From assembly GCF_024199795.1 (NCBI RefSeq), contig NZ_JANADK010000001.1, positions 1,488,001 through 1,552,000 on the forward strand: 64,000 nt of DNA. Direction: 5' to 3'. The notes under the pieces are model-generated. The model was given only the letters and a program-made list of their open reading frames with translations, had not been told where the DNA came from and searched no databases. The position numbers and the translations under genes are program-made. Source of the DNA: Bradyrhizobium sp. CCGB01. Its GTDB lineage: Bacteria; Pseudomonadota; Alphaproteobacteria; Rhizobiales; Xanthobacteraceae. The stretch's first letter is position 1; the number at the start of each line of letters is the position of its first letter. Positions 52,805 to 61,155 of the stretch are shown in pieces.

Positions 52805-53753
52805 TGGCCTCTCCCTGCTGCCATTTGCGGCGCGCCAGGCCGAAATATGAGAACAGCGTCGCGAACACCAGGAACGGGATCATCGACACCGCGATGGCCG
52901 CACCTTCGCCGAGCTCGCCGCCGGCGATGCCGCGCTGGAAGGCCAGCGTGGCAAGCAGGTGGGTCGAGTTCACGGGCCCGCCGCGGGTGATGGCGTAGAC
53001 CAGCTGGAAGTCGGTGAAGGTGAAGATGATCGAGAAGGTCATGACGATGGCGAGGATCGGCATCATCATCGGAAAGGTGATGTAGCGGAAGCGCTGCCAG
53101 GCGCTGGCACCGTCGAGCATCGCGGCCTCGTAGAGCGAGGGCGAGATGGTCTGCAGGCCCGCCAGCAGCGAGATCGCGACGAAGGGAATGCCGCGCCAGA
53201 TGTTGGCGGCGATCAGCGAGAATCGCGCCGGCCAGGGCGAGCCGAGGAAGTCGATATTGCTCGTGCGCCAATGCAGCACGTCGACCAGGAGATAGGAGAT
53301 GATCGAGAATTGCGGATCGTAGATCCACCAGAAGGCCAGCGCCGAGAGCACCGTCGGCACGATCCAGGGCAGCAGCACGATGGCGCGCAAGAGGCTCTTG
53401 AACGGGAAATGGTTGTTGAGCAGCAGCGCGAGCCAGAAGCCGAGCGCGAACTTCCCGAAGGTCGCGATCGCCGTGTAGAACACGCTGTAGAACACCGCGT
53501 TCCACCACAGCGGATCGGTGAGCAGATACTGGAAGTTCTCGAACCCGATGAAAATGCCGCGCTTGCCGATCGTGGTGTCGGTGAAGGCGAGCCAGATGCC
53601 GAGGCCCAGCGGGTAGGTGAGGAAGACGGCGAGCAGCCCGATCGCGGGTGCGAGGCACATCACGATCAGGAACGGCTTGTAGTCGAACAGTCGAACCAGC
53701 CAGGACGGCTGCCGCTGGGCCAGTGCAGGGGAAGAGAGTGTCGTCACGGACAT
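52797..53753 (-). CDS. Sugar-type ABC transporter permease (MalF-like)
   Basis: 318 residues, six membrane helices. The EAA loop is LYEAAMLDGASAWQRFRYITFPMMMPILAIV and the next segment FTDFQLVYAITRGGPVNSTHLLATLAFQRG is typical of the MalF/UgpA class. It lies 137 bp downstream of the binding-protein gene, with a dispersed palindromic repeat in between. Confidence 0.9.
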   Translation of the reverse strand: MSVTTLSSPALAQRQPSWLVRLFDYKPFLIVMCLAPAIGLLAVFLTYPLGLGIWLAFTDTTIGKRGIFIGFENFQYLLTDPLWWNAVFYSVFYTAIATFGKFALGFWLALLLNNHFPFKSLLRAIVLLPWIVPTVLSALAFWWIYDPQFSIISYLLVDVLHWRTSNIDFLGSPWPARFSLIAANIWRGIPFVAISLLAGLQTISPSLYEAAMLDGASAWQRFRYITFPMMMPILAIVMTFSIIFTFTDFQLVYAITRGGPVNSTHLLATLAFQRGIAGGELGEGAAIAVSMIPFLVFATLFSYFGLARRKWQQGEAND

Positions 53754-53787
53754 CGGTTTTTTGTCCCGTCTGTGAAAGTCACGACGC

Positions 53788-53873
53788 CGTCATTGCGAGG
53801 AGCGAAGCGACGAAGCAATCCAGGCCGTAGTCGCAAAGACAGACTGGATTGCTTCGCTTCGCTCGCAATGACG
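53788..53873. repeat. Dispersed palindromic repeat G (CGTCATTGCGAG...CTCGCAATGACG) between binding-protein and permease genes
   Basis: 12-bp perfect terminal inverted repeat and internal pairing of GCGAAGC...GCTTCGC and AAGCAATCCAG / CTGGATTGCTT blocks. I recall it as a common Rhizobiales element. It would fold into a long hairpin in the operon message downstream of the binding-protein gene. Confidence 0.8.
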
Positions 53874-53890
53874 ATTTCTTCTGTCGGTCC

Positions 53891-55237
53891 TTACCGATTT
53901 TGCCGCCGGAAGTACCGCTTGCAGCGCTGCTCGGCTTCCGCAGCCGCGGCTTCGGGCGTCGCCGCGCCGGTCGCGACCGAGGCGAACATCTGCACCGTGA
54001 CATAGTCCGCACGAACCGCACCGGTCGCGGTCGAGATCGGACCCTTGTAGCCGGCGTAGTATTTGCTGTTCATGGTGTCCTTGAAGATCGCCACCTTGGG
54101 ATCGCCCTTCCACACCGCCGCATCCGCATAGGCCGCGAGCGGTTGCGACCAGTAGCCGCTGTTGGCGTTGAGCCACGGCTCGTACTGGTCCTTTTCCAGC
54201 ATGTACTGCAGGAAGGCCTTCGCGGCATTGGGATACTGGCTGTGCTTGAACACCATGGCGTTCAGCGTCAGCCCCGACATCGGCGAGGCCGCCGCAAGGC
54301 CCTTCGGCAGCAACTGATGTTCGGAGTCTTCGGCGATGGCCGCGGTCGCCGGATCGTTCTTGAGCGAGAAATACAGCGAGACGCCGTTGGCCGTCAGCCC
54401 GATTTCCTGCGAAGAGTAGGCGCGGTTGTTGCTGACGTCGTTCCAGGACGGCGTGCCGGCGATGAAGGTCGGATAGATCTCCTTCACGTAGTTCAGCGCC
54501 GCGATGGTCTCCTTGCTGTTGATGGTGACATTGCCTTCCTCATCCAGCAGCGCGGCGTTGTGCGACCACATCATCCAGTCCGCAAAGCCGTTGCCATCGC
54601 CGACCGCGTTGCCGAGCGCAAAGCCGGCGGGCTTGCCGGCCTTGTGCAGCTTCTTGCAGAGGTCGAGAAGTCCGGCGTGGTCTTCCGGCGCCTTGTCGAA
54701 CCCGACGGATTTTAGAATGGACTTGCGATAGATCAGCGGACCGGCCGTAGCCCCGAACGGGAGCCCGATCCAGGTATCGCTCTTGGCCTTCATGCCGTAG
54801 GCCTTCGCAAGGTTCTGCCAGCCACCGTACTTCTTGCCGAGATAGTCGGCGACGTCGGTGAGTTCGACCAACTTGTCGACATAGATGTGCGGCGCATCGG
54901 AAAAGCCGATGATGATGTCGGGGCCGGCGCCGGAATTCGAGGTCACCGCGGTCTGCTGGTTGATGTCTTCCCAGCCGACGAAGTCGACCTTGACCTCGAC
55001 CCCGGTCTCCTTGGTGAATTTGGCCGCGTTGGCGCGGAACACGTCTTCGTCGGCCTGCACGAAGCGCACCGGCCGCAGCATGCGCAGGGTTGCGCCCTTT
55101 TCGATCGGCAGTTTCGGTGCGGGGACGTCCGCGGCCTTGATCGTGGATTGGGCATTCGCGGTGGTACCGGTTGCGGCGACCGCCGCAGCAGACAGGCCCA
55201 GCGCCAAGGCATCACGACGTGTGATGTCGTTCCTCAT
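53891..55237 (-). CDS. Extracellular ABC binding protein (family 1)
   Basis: 448 residues with a Tat-like signal (MRNDITRRDALALGLSAAAV, cleavage after ANA). The mature protein contains TLRMLRPVRFVQADEDVFRANAAKFTKETGVEVKVDFVGWEDINQQTAVTSNSGAGPDIIIGFSDAPHI, the family-1 solute-binding lobe, and SQYPNAAKAFLQYMLEKDQYEPWLNANSGYWSQPL near the C-terminus. The ligand is unknown. It is the first transporter gene after the 2-hydroxyacid dehydrogenase gene on the same strand. Confidence 0.9.
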   Translation of the reverse strand: MRNDITRRDALALGLSAAAVAATGTTANAQSTIKAADVPAPKLPIEKGATLRMLRPVRFVQADEDVFRANAAKFTKETGVEVKVDFVGWEDINQQTAVTSNSGAGPDIIIGFSDAPHIYVDKLVELTDVADYLGKKYGGWQNLAKAYGMKAKSDTWIGLPFGATAGPLIYRKSILKSVGFDKAPEDHAGLLDLCKKLHKAGKPAGFALGNAVGDGNGFADWMMWSHNAALLDEEGNVTINSKETIAALNYVKEIYPTFIAGTPSWNDVSNNRAYSSQEIGLTANGVSLYFSLKNDPATAAIAEDSEHQLLPKGLAAASPMSGLTLNAMVFKHSQYPNAAKAFLQYMLEKDQYEPWLNANSGYWSQPLAAYADAAVWKGDPKVAIFKDTMNSKYYAGYKGPISTATGAVRADYVTVQMFASVATGAATPEAAAAEAEQRCKRYFRRQNR

Positions 55238-55325
55238 CAGTTCCTCCCTATGATGTCTCCCTTCCCGGCGTTGATCGCCGGTGAAGGGCCGTTCCGGTTT
55301 CCGGCGCGTCTTGCGGCCGGCCGCC

Positions 55326-56369
55326 TCAGCTGTTCGGACCGCGGTCCATGCTGACGGGCTGCCAGCGGCGGAGCGCGGTGTCTTGCAGCACCGACGGATT
55401 GACGCAGCTTACCGGCCACATGCCCTGAAGCACCAGTGACAATTCGTAGCCCACCCGGCGCTTGCGCGCTTCGTCGAACCGTGCCGAGGCCGAGGCGACA
55501 TGGGCGGTCAGGGTCACGTTCTCCATGCCGAGGATGGGATTGTTGTGCGAGGGCGGTTCCTTCTCCAGCACGTCGAGGGCGGCGTGGGCGATCCAGCCTT
55601 CCTGGAGGGCCTTGATCAGGCTCTCCTCGTCCACCGTGGCGCCGCGGCCGGTATTGATGAAGACCGATCCCTTCTTCATCTGCCGAAAATGCTTCTCGGT
55701 GAGCATGTGATGCACCTCGGGCCGGGCGGGGGCGTGCATCGACACGAAGTCGGATTGCGACAGCACCTCGTTCAGCGTCGCCGGGATCACGCCGTGGTCG
55801 TACATCAGCGTTTCCTGGATGAAGGGATCGTAGGCCATCATGCGCAGGCCGAACGGGGCGGCGCGTTTCGCAACGGCACGCGCGACGCGGCCGAACGAGA
55901 TGAAGCCGAGCGTCTGGCCCATCAGCCTGGGGATCTTGAGCAGCGCCGGGCGGCCTTCGGCCCAGCGCCCGTCACGCGCCATCCTGTCCTGCTCGACCAG
56001 GCGGCGGAAGCCCGCGAGCAGCAGCATCATGGCGTGGTCGGCGACCTCCTCGATGAAAGTGTCGGGAATGTTGGTGACGGGAATGCCGCGAGCGGTCGCG
56101 GCCTTGACGTCGACGCTGTCGACGCCGACCGAGCCGAGCGTGATCACCTTGCAATTGTCGAGCGTGTCGATGATCGACTTGGTGATGGGGATGCCCTTGG
56201 CGTAAATGGCGTCGGCGGTTCTTGCGGCGGCGATGAACCCGGCCTCGTCGGCCGGCGCCTCGACGATCTCGGCGTCGATCGGATCGAGTGCCTCGCGTTC
56301 ATAGGAATAGTCGCTGCCTGCGACCGTGAAGCTCGCGCCCTTCGGCGTCACCACCCTGTATTTCGGCAT
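55326..56369 (-). CDS. D-isomer-specific 2-hydroxyacid dehydrogenase
   Basis: 347 residues, NAD(P)-dependent. The usual GxGxxG nucleotide motif is altered to LGFISFGRVARAVAKRAAPFGLRMMAYDP, where the first Gly-rich turn reads GFISFG. The catalytic Arg is in NTGRGATVDEESLIKALQEG, Glu in AALDVLEKEPP and His in the TLTAHVASASARF segment (HVA.. instead of H.G). The start is MPKYRVVTPKGASFTV. It precedes the binding-protein gene by 88 bp in the same orientation, so its substrate may be a hydroxyacid made from the imported compound. That link is inference. Confidence 0.87.
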   Translation of the reverse strand: MPKYRVVTPKGASFTVAGSDYSYEREALDPIDAEIVEAPADEAGFIAAARTADAIYAKGIPITKSIIDTLDNCKVITLGSVGVDSVDVKAATARGIPVTNIPDTFIEEVADHAMMLLLAGFRRLVEQDRMARDGRWAEGRPALLKIPRLMGQTLGFISFGRVARAVAKRAAPFGLRMMAYDPFIQETLMYDHGVIPATLNEVLSQSDFVSMHAPARPEVHHMLTEKHFRQMKKGSVFINTGRGATVDEESLIKALQEGWIAHAALDVLEKEPPSHNNPILGMENVTLTAHVASASARFDEARKRRVGYELSLVLQGMWPVSCVNPSVLQDTALRRWQPVSMDRGPNS

Positions 56370-56631
56370 TTCCTGCTCCCGATTTGGTCTGTCGGTTCTT
56401 GTTGTGACCCGGCCTTCTTGGGCGGGCCTTTGCGTCTTTTACGCGAAATCGATGCAGTCGCGTACAATTCCCGGTTGTTGGGGGTGCGAATAATTTGCCG
56501 GTTTTCGCGGCATCGTCCGGGCTTCTACGGAGACGTGTAAGTAACTTGCTAAGAGGTCATACACTAAGAGTTGATTCAATTTCGATCGATTCACTCGCTT
56601 GCCTGTATCCCATTTTTGCCGGAGCCATCCC

Positions 56632-58317
56632 GTGAAGTTGAGCAATCTGAAGATCGCCTCCAAGCTCGGCATCCTCGTCGCCGTCACCTTGTTGGGCCTG
56701 TGCATCTCCGGTCTTCTGGCCGGCTATCTGATGAAGCGCGAGATGGTCAATGCGCGAATCGACCAGGCCAAGTCGATCGTCGATCTCGGCCGCAACTACG
56801 CCGCAGCGCTGAAGAAGCGCGTCGATGCCGGCGAGCTGACGAAGGATGCGGCGATGGCCGACCTTCGTCGCTACGGCAATGCGATGACCTACGACAACGG
56901 CTCGGGCTATCTGTTCGGCACGTCCTATGACGGCATCACCCAGCTCGCGCCCGATCCGAAGCAGATCGGCACCAACCGCATGGATGTCGTGACCAACGGC
57001 CGCAAGCTGTCGGTCGAGCTGATGAACGGCGTCAAGGCCAACGGTTCGATCCTGCTGTATTATGAATATGTGAAGCCCGGCCAGGAGACGCCGATCCGCA
57101 AGATCGGCTACGCGGTCGCTGTCCCCGGCTTCGACATGTATCTCGGCACCGGCGCCTATCTCGACGACATCGACGCCAAGATGGGCCCGGTGTTCTGGTC
57201 GCTTGGCCTCGCCATCCTCGGCATCCTCGTCGTTGCCGGCGGCGTCGCCTGGCTGATCGGCCGCAGCATCAGCGTGCCGCTGGCGCTGCTCGGTACCCGC
57301 ATGAAGGAGCTCGCCGACGGCAAGCTCGGGGGCGACATCCCCGGCGTCGGCCGTGGCGACGAGGTCGGCGCGATGGCCGCGACCGTCCAGATCTTCAAGG
57401 ACAACGCGGTCCGCATCCGCGACCTCGAGAAGACCGAGGCCGATGCCAAGGAGCGTGTTGCGGCGGAACGTCGCAGCGCGATGGAAGGCATCGCCAGCGA
57501 CTTCGAACGCAGCGTCAACGGCATCGTCCGCTCGGTCTCCTCGGCCGCCGCCGGCATGCAGTCGACGGCGCAGTCGATGACCGCGACGGCCAGCGACGCT
57601 TCGTCGCGTGCGGCGACGGTCGGCGCTGCCTCGCAAAAGGCCTCCGGCAATGTCGGCACGGTTGCCGCAGCCGCCGAAGAGCTGTCGAGCTCGGTTGCGG
57701 AAATCTCCCGCCAGGTCACGCGCTCGACCGAAGTGGCAAGCCGCGCCGTCAGCGACGCCGAACGCACCAACGCCACCGTGCAGGTGCTCTCGACCGGCGC
57801 CGAGAAGATCGGCGAGGTCGTCAAGCTGATCCACTCGATCGCGGCGCAGACCAATTTGCTCGCGCTCAACGCCACCATCGAAGCGGCGCGCGCCGGCGAG
57901 TCCGGCCGCGGCTTCGCGGTCGTGGCCTCCGAGGTCAAGGCGCTGGCGAACCAGACCGCGAAGGCGACCGAGGAAATCTCCGCCCAGGTTGCGGCGATGC
58001 AGACCTCGACCAGCGACGCGGTCACGGCCATCTCCGGCATCACCCAGACCATCGCCGAGATGAGCGAGATCACCGCCGGCATTTCCGCCTCGATCGAGCA
58101 GCAGGGCGAAGCCACCCGCGAGATCGCCCGCAACATCCAGTCGGTCGCGGCCGGCTCGAACGAGATCAACGCCAATATCGGCAGCGTCACCTCGGCCGCG
58201 GAAGCGACCGGCAACGCCGCCACCGACGTGCTCACCAACGCCCGCGAGCTGGACAGCCAGTCCGGCGCGCAGCGCAGCGCGGTCGACGGCTTCCTCGCCA
58301 AGGTCCGCGCGGCGTAA
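56632..58317 (+). CDS. Methyl-accepting chemotaxis protein with single Cache sensor
   Basis: 561 residues from the GTG at 56632, which has GGAG 8 bp upstream; a TTG at 56599 is less likely. Membrane helices lie at about 12-33 and 188-209 and enclose a single Cache_2-type sensor ([69 protein letters not shown]). HAMP follows, then the signalling hairpin [45 protein letters not shown]. sCache_2 receptors commonly sense small carboxylates. No binding-protein gene is adjacent in the same orientation. Confidence 0.93.
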   Translation: MKLSNLKIASKLGILVAVTLLGLCISGLLAGYLMKREMVNARIDQAKSIVDLGRNYAAALKKRVDAGELTKDAAMADLRRYGNAMTYDNGSGYLFGTSYDGITQLAPDPKQIGTNRMDVVTNGRKLSVELMNGVKANGSILLYYEYVKPGQETPIRKIGYAVAVPGFDMYLGTGAYLDDIDAKMGPVFWSLGLAILGILVVAGGVAWLIGRSISVPLALLGTRMKELADGKLGGDIPGVGRGDEVGAMAATVQIFKDNAVRIRDLEKTEADAKERVAAERRSAMEGIASDFERSVNGIVRSVSSAAAGMQSTAQSMTATASDASSRAATVGAASQKASGNVGTVAAAAEELSSSVAEISRQVTRSTEVASRAVSDAERTNATVQVLSTGAEKIGEVVKLIHSIAAQTNLLALNATIEAARAGESGRGFAVVASEVKALANQTAKATEEISAQVAAMQTSTSDAVTAISGITQTIAEMSEITAGISASIEQQGEATREIARNIQSVAAGSNEINANIGSVTSAAEATGNAATDVLTNARELDSQSGAQRSAVDGFLAKVRAA

Positions 58318-58333
58318 GTTCTCGAGCTGAATT

Positions 58334-58431
58334 CGTAGGGTGGGCAAAGACGCGAAAGCGTCGTGCCCACCTTTTCGTTTTGAGTGCGCCGTGACCTTTC
58401 GGTGGGCACGCTACGCTTTGCCCACCCTACG
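58334..58431. repeat. Dispersed palindromic repeat H (CGTAGGGTGGGCAAAG ends)
   Basis: Perfect 16-bp terminal inverted repeat, CGTAGGGTGGGCAAAG / CTTTGCCCACCCTACG, with an inner GTGCCCACC / GGTGGGCAC pair. It fills the 122-bp gap between convergent genes. I recall this as a widespread Bradyrhizobium intergenic repeat. Confidence 0.8.
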
Positions 58432-58439
58432 AGACCGTC

Positions 58440-59417
58440 CTACTGCTTCTCGATCTTCGCGTTGCTGATCAGCTTCTCCCACAGCACCAGCTGCTCGTTC
58501 ACGAACGTGCCGAGCTGCTCCGGCGTGCCGGAGAAGGCGTCCATGCCGAGCGTCGCAAGCTGGGCCTTGATCTCCGGCTTCTCGACGATCTTCCTGATCT
58601 CGGCGTTGAGCCGCGTCACGATCTCCTTGGGCATGCCCGCGGGGCCGAAATAGCCCTGCCATGACGAGATATCGAAATCCGGCACGCCGGCCTCCTGCAT
58701 CGAGGGCAGGTTCGGCACCAGCGGCGAGCGGTCCTTGGTGGTGACGGCGAGCGCGCGTAGCGCGTTGCCGTTGACGTGCGGCAGGCCGGTCAGGATGTCG
58801 ACGAACATCATCGAGACGCGGCCGCCCATGACGTCGTTGAGCGCGGGCGGCGAGCTCTTGTACGGCACGTGCAGGAGATCGAGCCCGGCATTGTGCGCAA
58901 AGGTCGCACCCGACACGATCGCCGAGGACGAGCCCGACGCGTAGCTGAGCTTGCCCGGATTGGCCTTGCCGTAGGCGACAAGCTCGCCCACGGTCTTGGC
59001 CGGCACATCCGGATGAACGACCAGCATGAAGGGCAGGTCGCCGGTCCGCGCGATCGGGGTGAAATCCTTGACCGGATCGTAGGTCAGGCTCTTGAGCAGA
59101 TAGGGGTTGGCCGAATGCGTGGTGTTGGTCGTCACCAGCAGCGTGTAGCCGTCGGGAGCGGCGCGCGCGACATAGGTCGCGGCGATCATGCCGTTGGCGC
59201 CCGCCTTGTTCTCGATCACGATGCCGACCCCGAGCGCCTGCGACAGATGCTGCGAGATCAGCCGCGTCGTGGTGTCGGTGCCGCTGCCCGCCGCGAACGG
59301 CAGCACCAGCGTGATGTTGCGGCTCGGATAATTGTCGGCCTGCGCGGCGGATGCGGCGGCGAGACAAAGGGCGGCCGTGCCGACGGCACGCAGGTTTCGA
59401 AACAGCGCTGAAATCAT
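58440..59417 (-). CDS. TctC/Bug-family periplasmic binding protein
   Basis: 325 residues with a signal peptide (AVGTAALCLAAASAAQADNYP). The Bug hallmarks are YPSRNITLVLPFAAGSGTDTTTRLISQHLSQALGVGIVIENKAGANGMIAATYVARAAPDGYTLLVTTNTTHSANPYL, the SGSSSAIVSGATFAHNAGLDLLHVPYKSSPPALNDVMGGRVSMMF segment and PSMQEAGVPDFDISSWQGYFGPAGMPKEIV. Such proteins bind carboxylates or nicotinate-type compounds. No TctA/B membrane genes are nearby, which is usual for the Bug family. Confidence 0.92.
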   Translation of the reverse strand: MISALFRNLRAVGTAALCLAAASAAQADNYPSRNITLVLPFAAGSGTDTTTRLISQHLSQALGVGIVIENKAGANGMIAATYVARAAPDGYTLLVTTNTTHSANPYLLKSLTYDPVKDFTPIARTGDLPFMLVVHPDVPAKTVGELVAYGKANPGKLSYASGSSSAIVSGATFAHNAGLDLLHVPYKSSPPALNDVMGGRVSMMFVDILTGLPHVNGNALRALAVTTKDRSPLVPNLPSMQEAGVPDFDISSWQGYFGPAGMPKEIVTRLNAEIRKIVEKPEIKAQLATLGMDAFSGTPEQLGTFVNEQLVLWEKLISNAKIEKQ

Positions 59418-59507
59418 GTCTGGACGTTCCCTCTTTTTCGTTGGCGGGGAACCTAGCTTCTCTTCGCTGAAATCGGAAGGCGTGAGTTTGTCGCCCGCTC
59501 CGCGGAA

Positions 59508-60443
59508 TTACTTCACCGCAGAACCCTGGCGCGAGGCGATCACGACGCCGGCGAGCACCAGCGCATAGCCGATCAGGTGAAACGGCTGGAGCTTTTCGCC
59601 GAGCAGCAGGATCGCCATCGCCGAGCCGAACACCGGCACCAGATGGAAGAACGGTGCGGCCCGGTTCGGGCCGATCAGCGCCACGCCGCGGTTGAAGAAC
59701 AGATAGGCGAGCGTCGAGGGAAAGATCAGGATGTAACCCAGCGTCGCCAGCGTCACCGTGTCGAATTGCAGCACGCTGCCGCTCCAGGCTTCCCAGATTG
59801 CGGTCGGCAGCAGCATGATTGCGCCACAGCAGGTAGTGAACGAAAGAAAGGAGAGCTGATGAACTTTCGGCCGCCGCGGGATGAAGGCGGAGTAGATCCC
59901 GAACGCCACCAGCGAGGAGGCGAACATGATGTCGCCCCTGTTGAAGCTGATGCTCGCGAGCGCGGCGAGATCGCCGCGCAGGATGATGATCAGCACGCCG
60001 AGCAGCGAGATCGCGATGCCGGCGAGCTGCGCGCCCGTCAGCCGCACGCCGAACAGCACCAGCGACCACAGCGCCACGAACAGCGGTCCGGCCGACTGGA
60101 TCAGCAGCGCGTTGAGCGCTTCGGTGTATTGCAGCGCCCAGTACGAGATCGCATTGTTGAAGGCAAAGCCCACCAGCGACAGGAACAGCATCAGCGGCAG
60201 GCTTTTGCGCAAATTCGGCCAGTCGCGCTTCAGATGCGGCCAGGCGAACGGCAACAGGATCAGGAACACGCCGAACCAGCGGATCGTGGTCACCGTCAAC
60301 GGCGGCACATGGGCGCCGACATGGCGCGCGAGCACGATGTTGCCGGCCCAGAACAGCGAGCTCAGGCTCAGCAGCAGATAAGGCTGGTTGTTGAGCCAAC
60401 TGGCCGGATTCGAGGCCTTTGGCGCGGGCGAAGCAATCGTCAT
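59508..60443 (-). CDS. EamA/DMT-family drug/metabolite transporter
   Basis: 311 residues from the ATG at 60443 (MTIASPAPKASNPASWLNNQ). A GTG at 60485 would add 14 residues. Ten membrane helices form two EamA repeats: YLLLSLSSLFWAGNIVLARHVGAHVPPLTVTTIRW for the first and LVAFGIYSAFIPR through FNRGVALIGPNRAAPFFHLVPVFGSAMAILLLGEKLQPFHLIGYALVLAGVVIASR for the second. Probably an exporter; the substrate is unknown. Confidence 0.9.
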   Translation of the reverse strand: MTIASPAPKASNPASWLNNQPYLLLSLSSLFWAGNIVLARHVGAHVPPLTVTTIRWFGVFLILLPFAWPHLKRDWPNLRKSLPLMLFLSLVGFAFNNAISYWALQYTEALNALLIQSAGPLFVALWSLVLFGVRLTGAQLAGIAISLLGVLIIILRGDLAALASISFNRGDIMFASSLVAFGIYSAFIPRRPKVHQLSFLSFTTCCGAIMLLPTAIWEAWSGSVLQFDTVTLATLGYILIFPSTLAYLFFNRGVALIGPNRAAPFFHLVPVFGSAMAILLLGEKLQPFHLIGYALVLAGVVIASRQGSAVK

Positions 60444-60536
60444 TGGCGTCACATGCGACCTTGCGCTGGATTGCCGTCGTGACACAAGTCACGCCGCCGC
60501 AATGCTACAATGCAGGCTTGACCCGGGGAGGCGCCA

Positions 60537-60938
60537 TTGGCGGTTAATATGTTGAACATCGAGGGCCTGGAAGGGCTCGACCAGCAGGCGCCCGTGGTGA
60601 TGCTGAACCTGATGCGCTTCCATGCGCGCTCGCGCGACGGCGACGGTTCGGGCTGGGACGCTTATCTCCGCTACAGTGCGGTCACGGTGCCAATGATCAA
60701 GGCGCGCGGCGGCACGCTGCTCTGGACCGGCGAGGCGAAGGCGGTCGCGCTCGGCCCGCATGATGGCAATCGCTGGGATTTCGTTGCGCTGGTGTTTTAT
60801 CCGTCGGTCGCGGCCTTCCTCGACATGATGACGTCGGAGGCTTACGAGCGCGAGGCCGATCCGCATCGCCTCAACGGCTGCGCCGAGCATGTGATCATCG
60901 CGACCAGCGAGGCGTACAGCAAGTTCAGCGCCGGCTGA
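60537..60938 (+). CDS. DUF1330-like protein with TTG start
   Basis: 133 residues. The TTG at 60537 is used because GGGGAG ends exactly 6 bp before it, while the next in-frame ATG (60549) is too far from this site for normal spacing. The protein has a ferredoxin-like alpha/beta pattern: APVVMLNLMRFHARSRDGDGSGWDAYLRYSAVTVPMIKARGGTLLWTGEAKAVALGP, then WDFVALVFYPSVAAFLDMMTSEAYEREADPHRLNGCAEHVIIAT. This matches the DUF1330 or dimeric alpha/beta-barrel type. The function is unknown. Confidence 0.8.
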   Translation: MAVNMLNIEGLEGLDQQAPVVMLNLMRFHARSRDGDGSGWDAYLRYSAVTVPMIKARGGTLLWTGEAKAVALGPHDGNRWDFVALVFYPSVAAFLDMMTSEAYEREADPHRLNGCAEHVIIATSEAYSKFSAG

Positions 60939-60963
60939 CGCCGCCGGCCTGCGGCCGGAGGCG
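60939..60963 (+). terminator. Hairpin after the DUF1330-like gene
   Basis: 11-bp GC-rich stem with one mismatch (60939-60949 with 60953-60963) and a 3-nt loop, immediately after the stop codon; CGGGTTTGGGCCGGGTTTTGC follows, with moderate T content. Confidence 0.45.
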
Positions 60964-61155
60964 CGGGTTTGGGCCGGGTTTTGCAACCTTTTCGACCCAG
61001 CTTCGGCGCAGTTGCGCGCCAAATGTGAACTATTCGGTTGCGTGCGGGTGCCAAAGATGGTGCCCTTGGCGCGCATGTCGGGGCATTGCAGGCCCGGCAT
61101 GAGGCGTTCCGGTGCTGCTTCCTCCTCGTCGATGATTGCTTCGTTAGGGGATCAG

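Noticed and set aside
56439..56705. 88-codon minus-strand frame upstream of the Cache chemoreceptor
   Set aside because: It overlaps the chemoreceptor start antisense and has no ribosome-binding site or family features.
56557..58347. 596-codon minus-strand frame opposite the Cache chemoreceptor
   Set aside because: Composition is Gly/Arg/Asp-rich without domains; the sense frame is a clear chemoreceptor.
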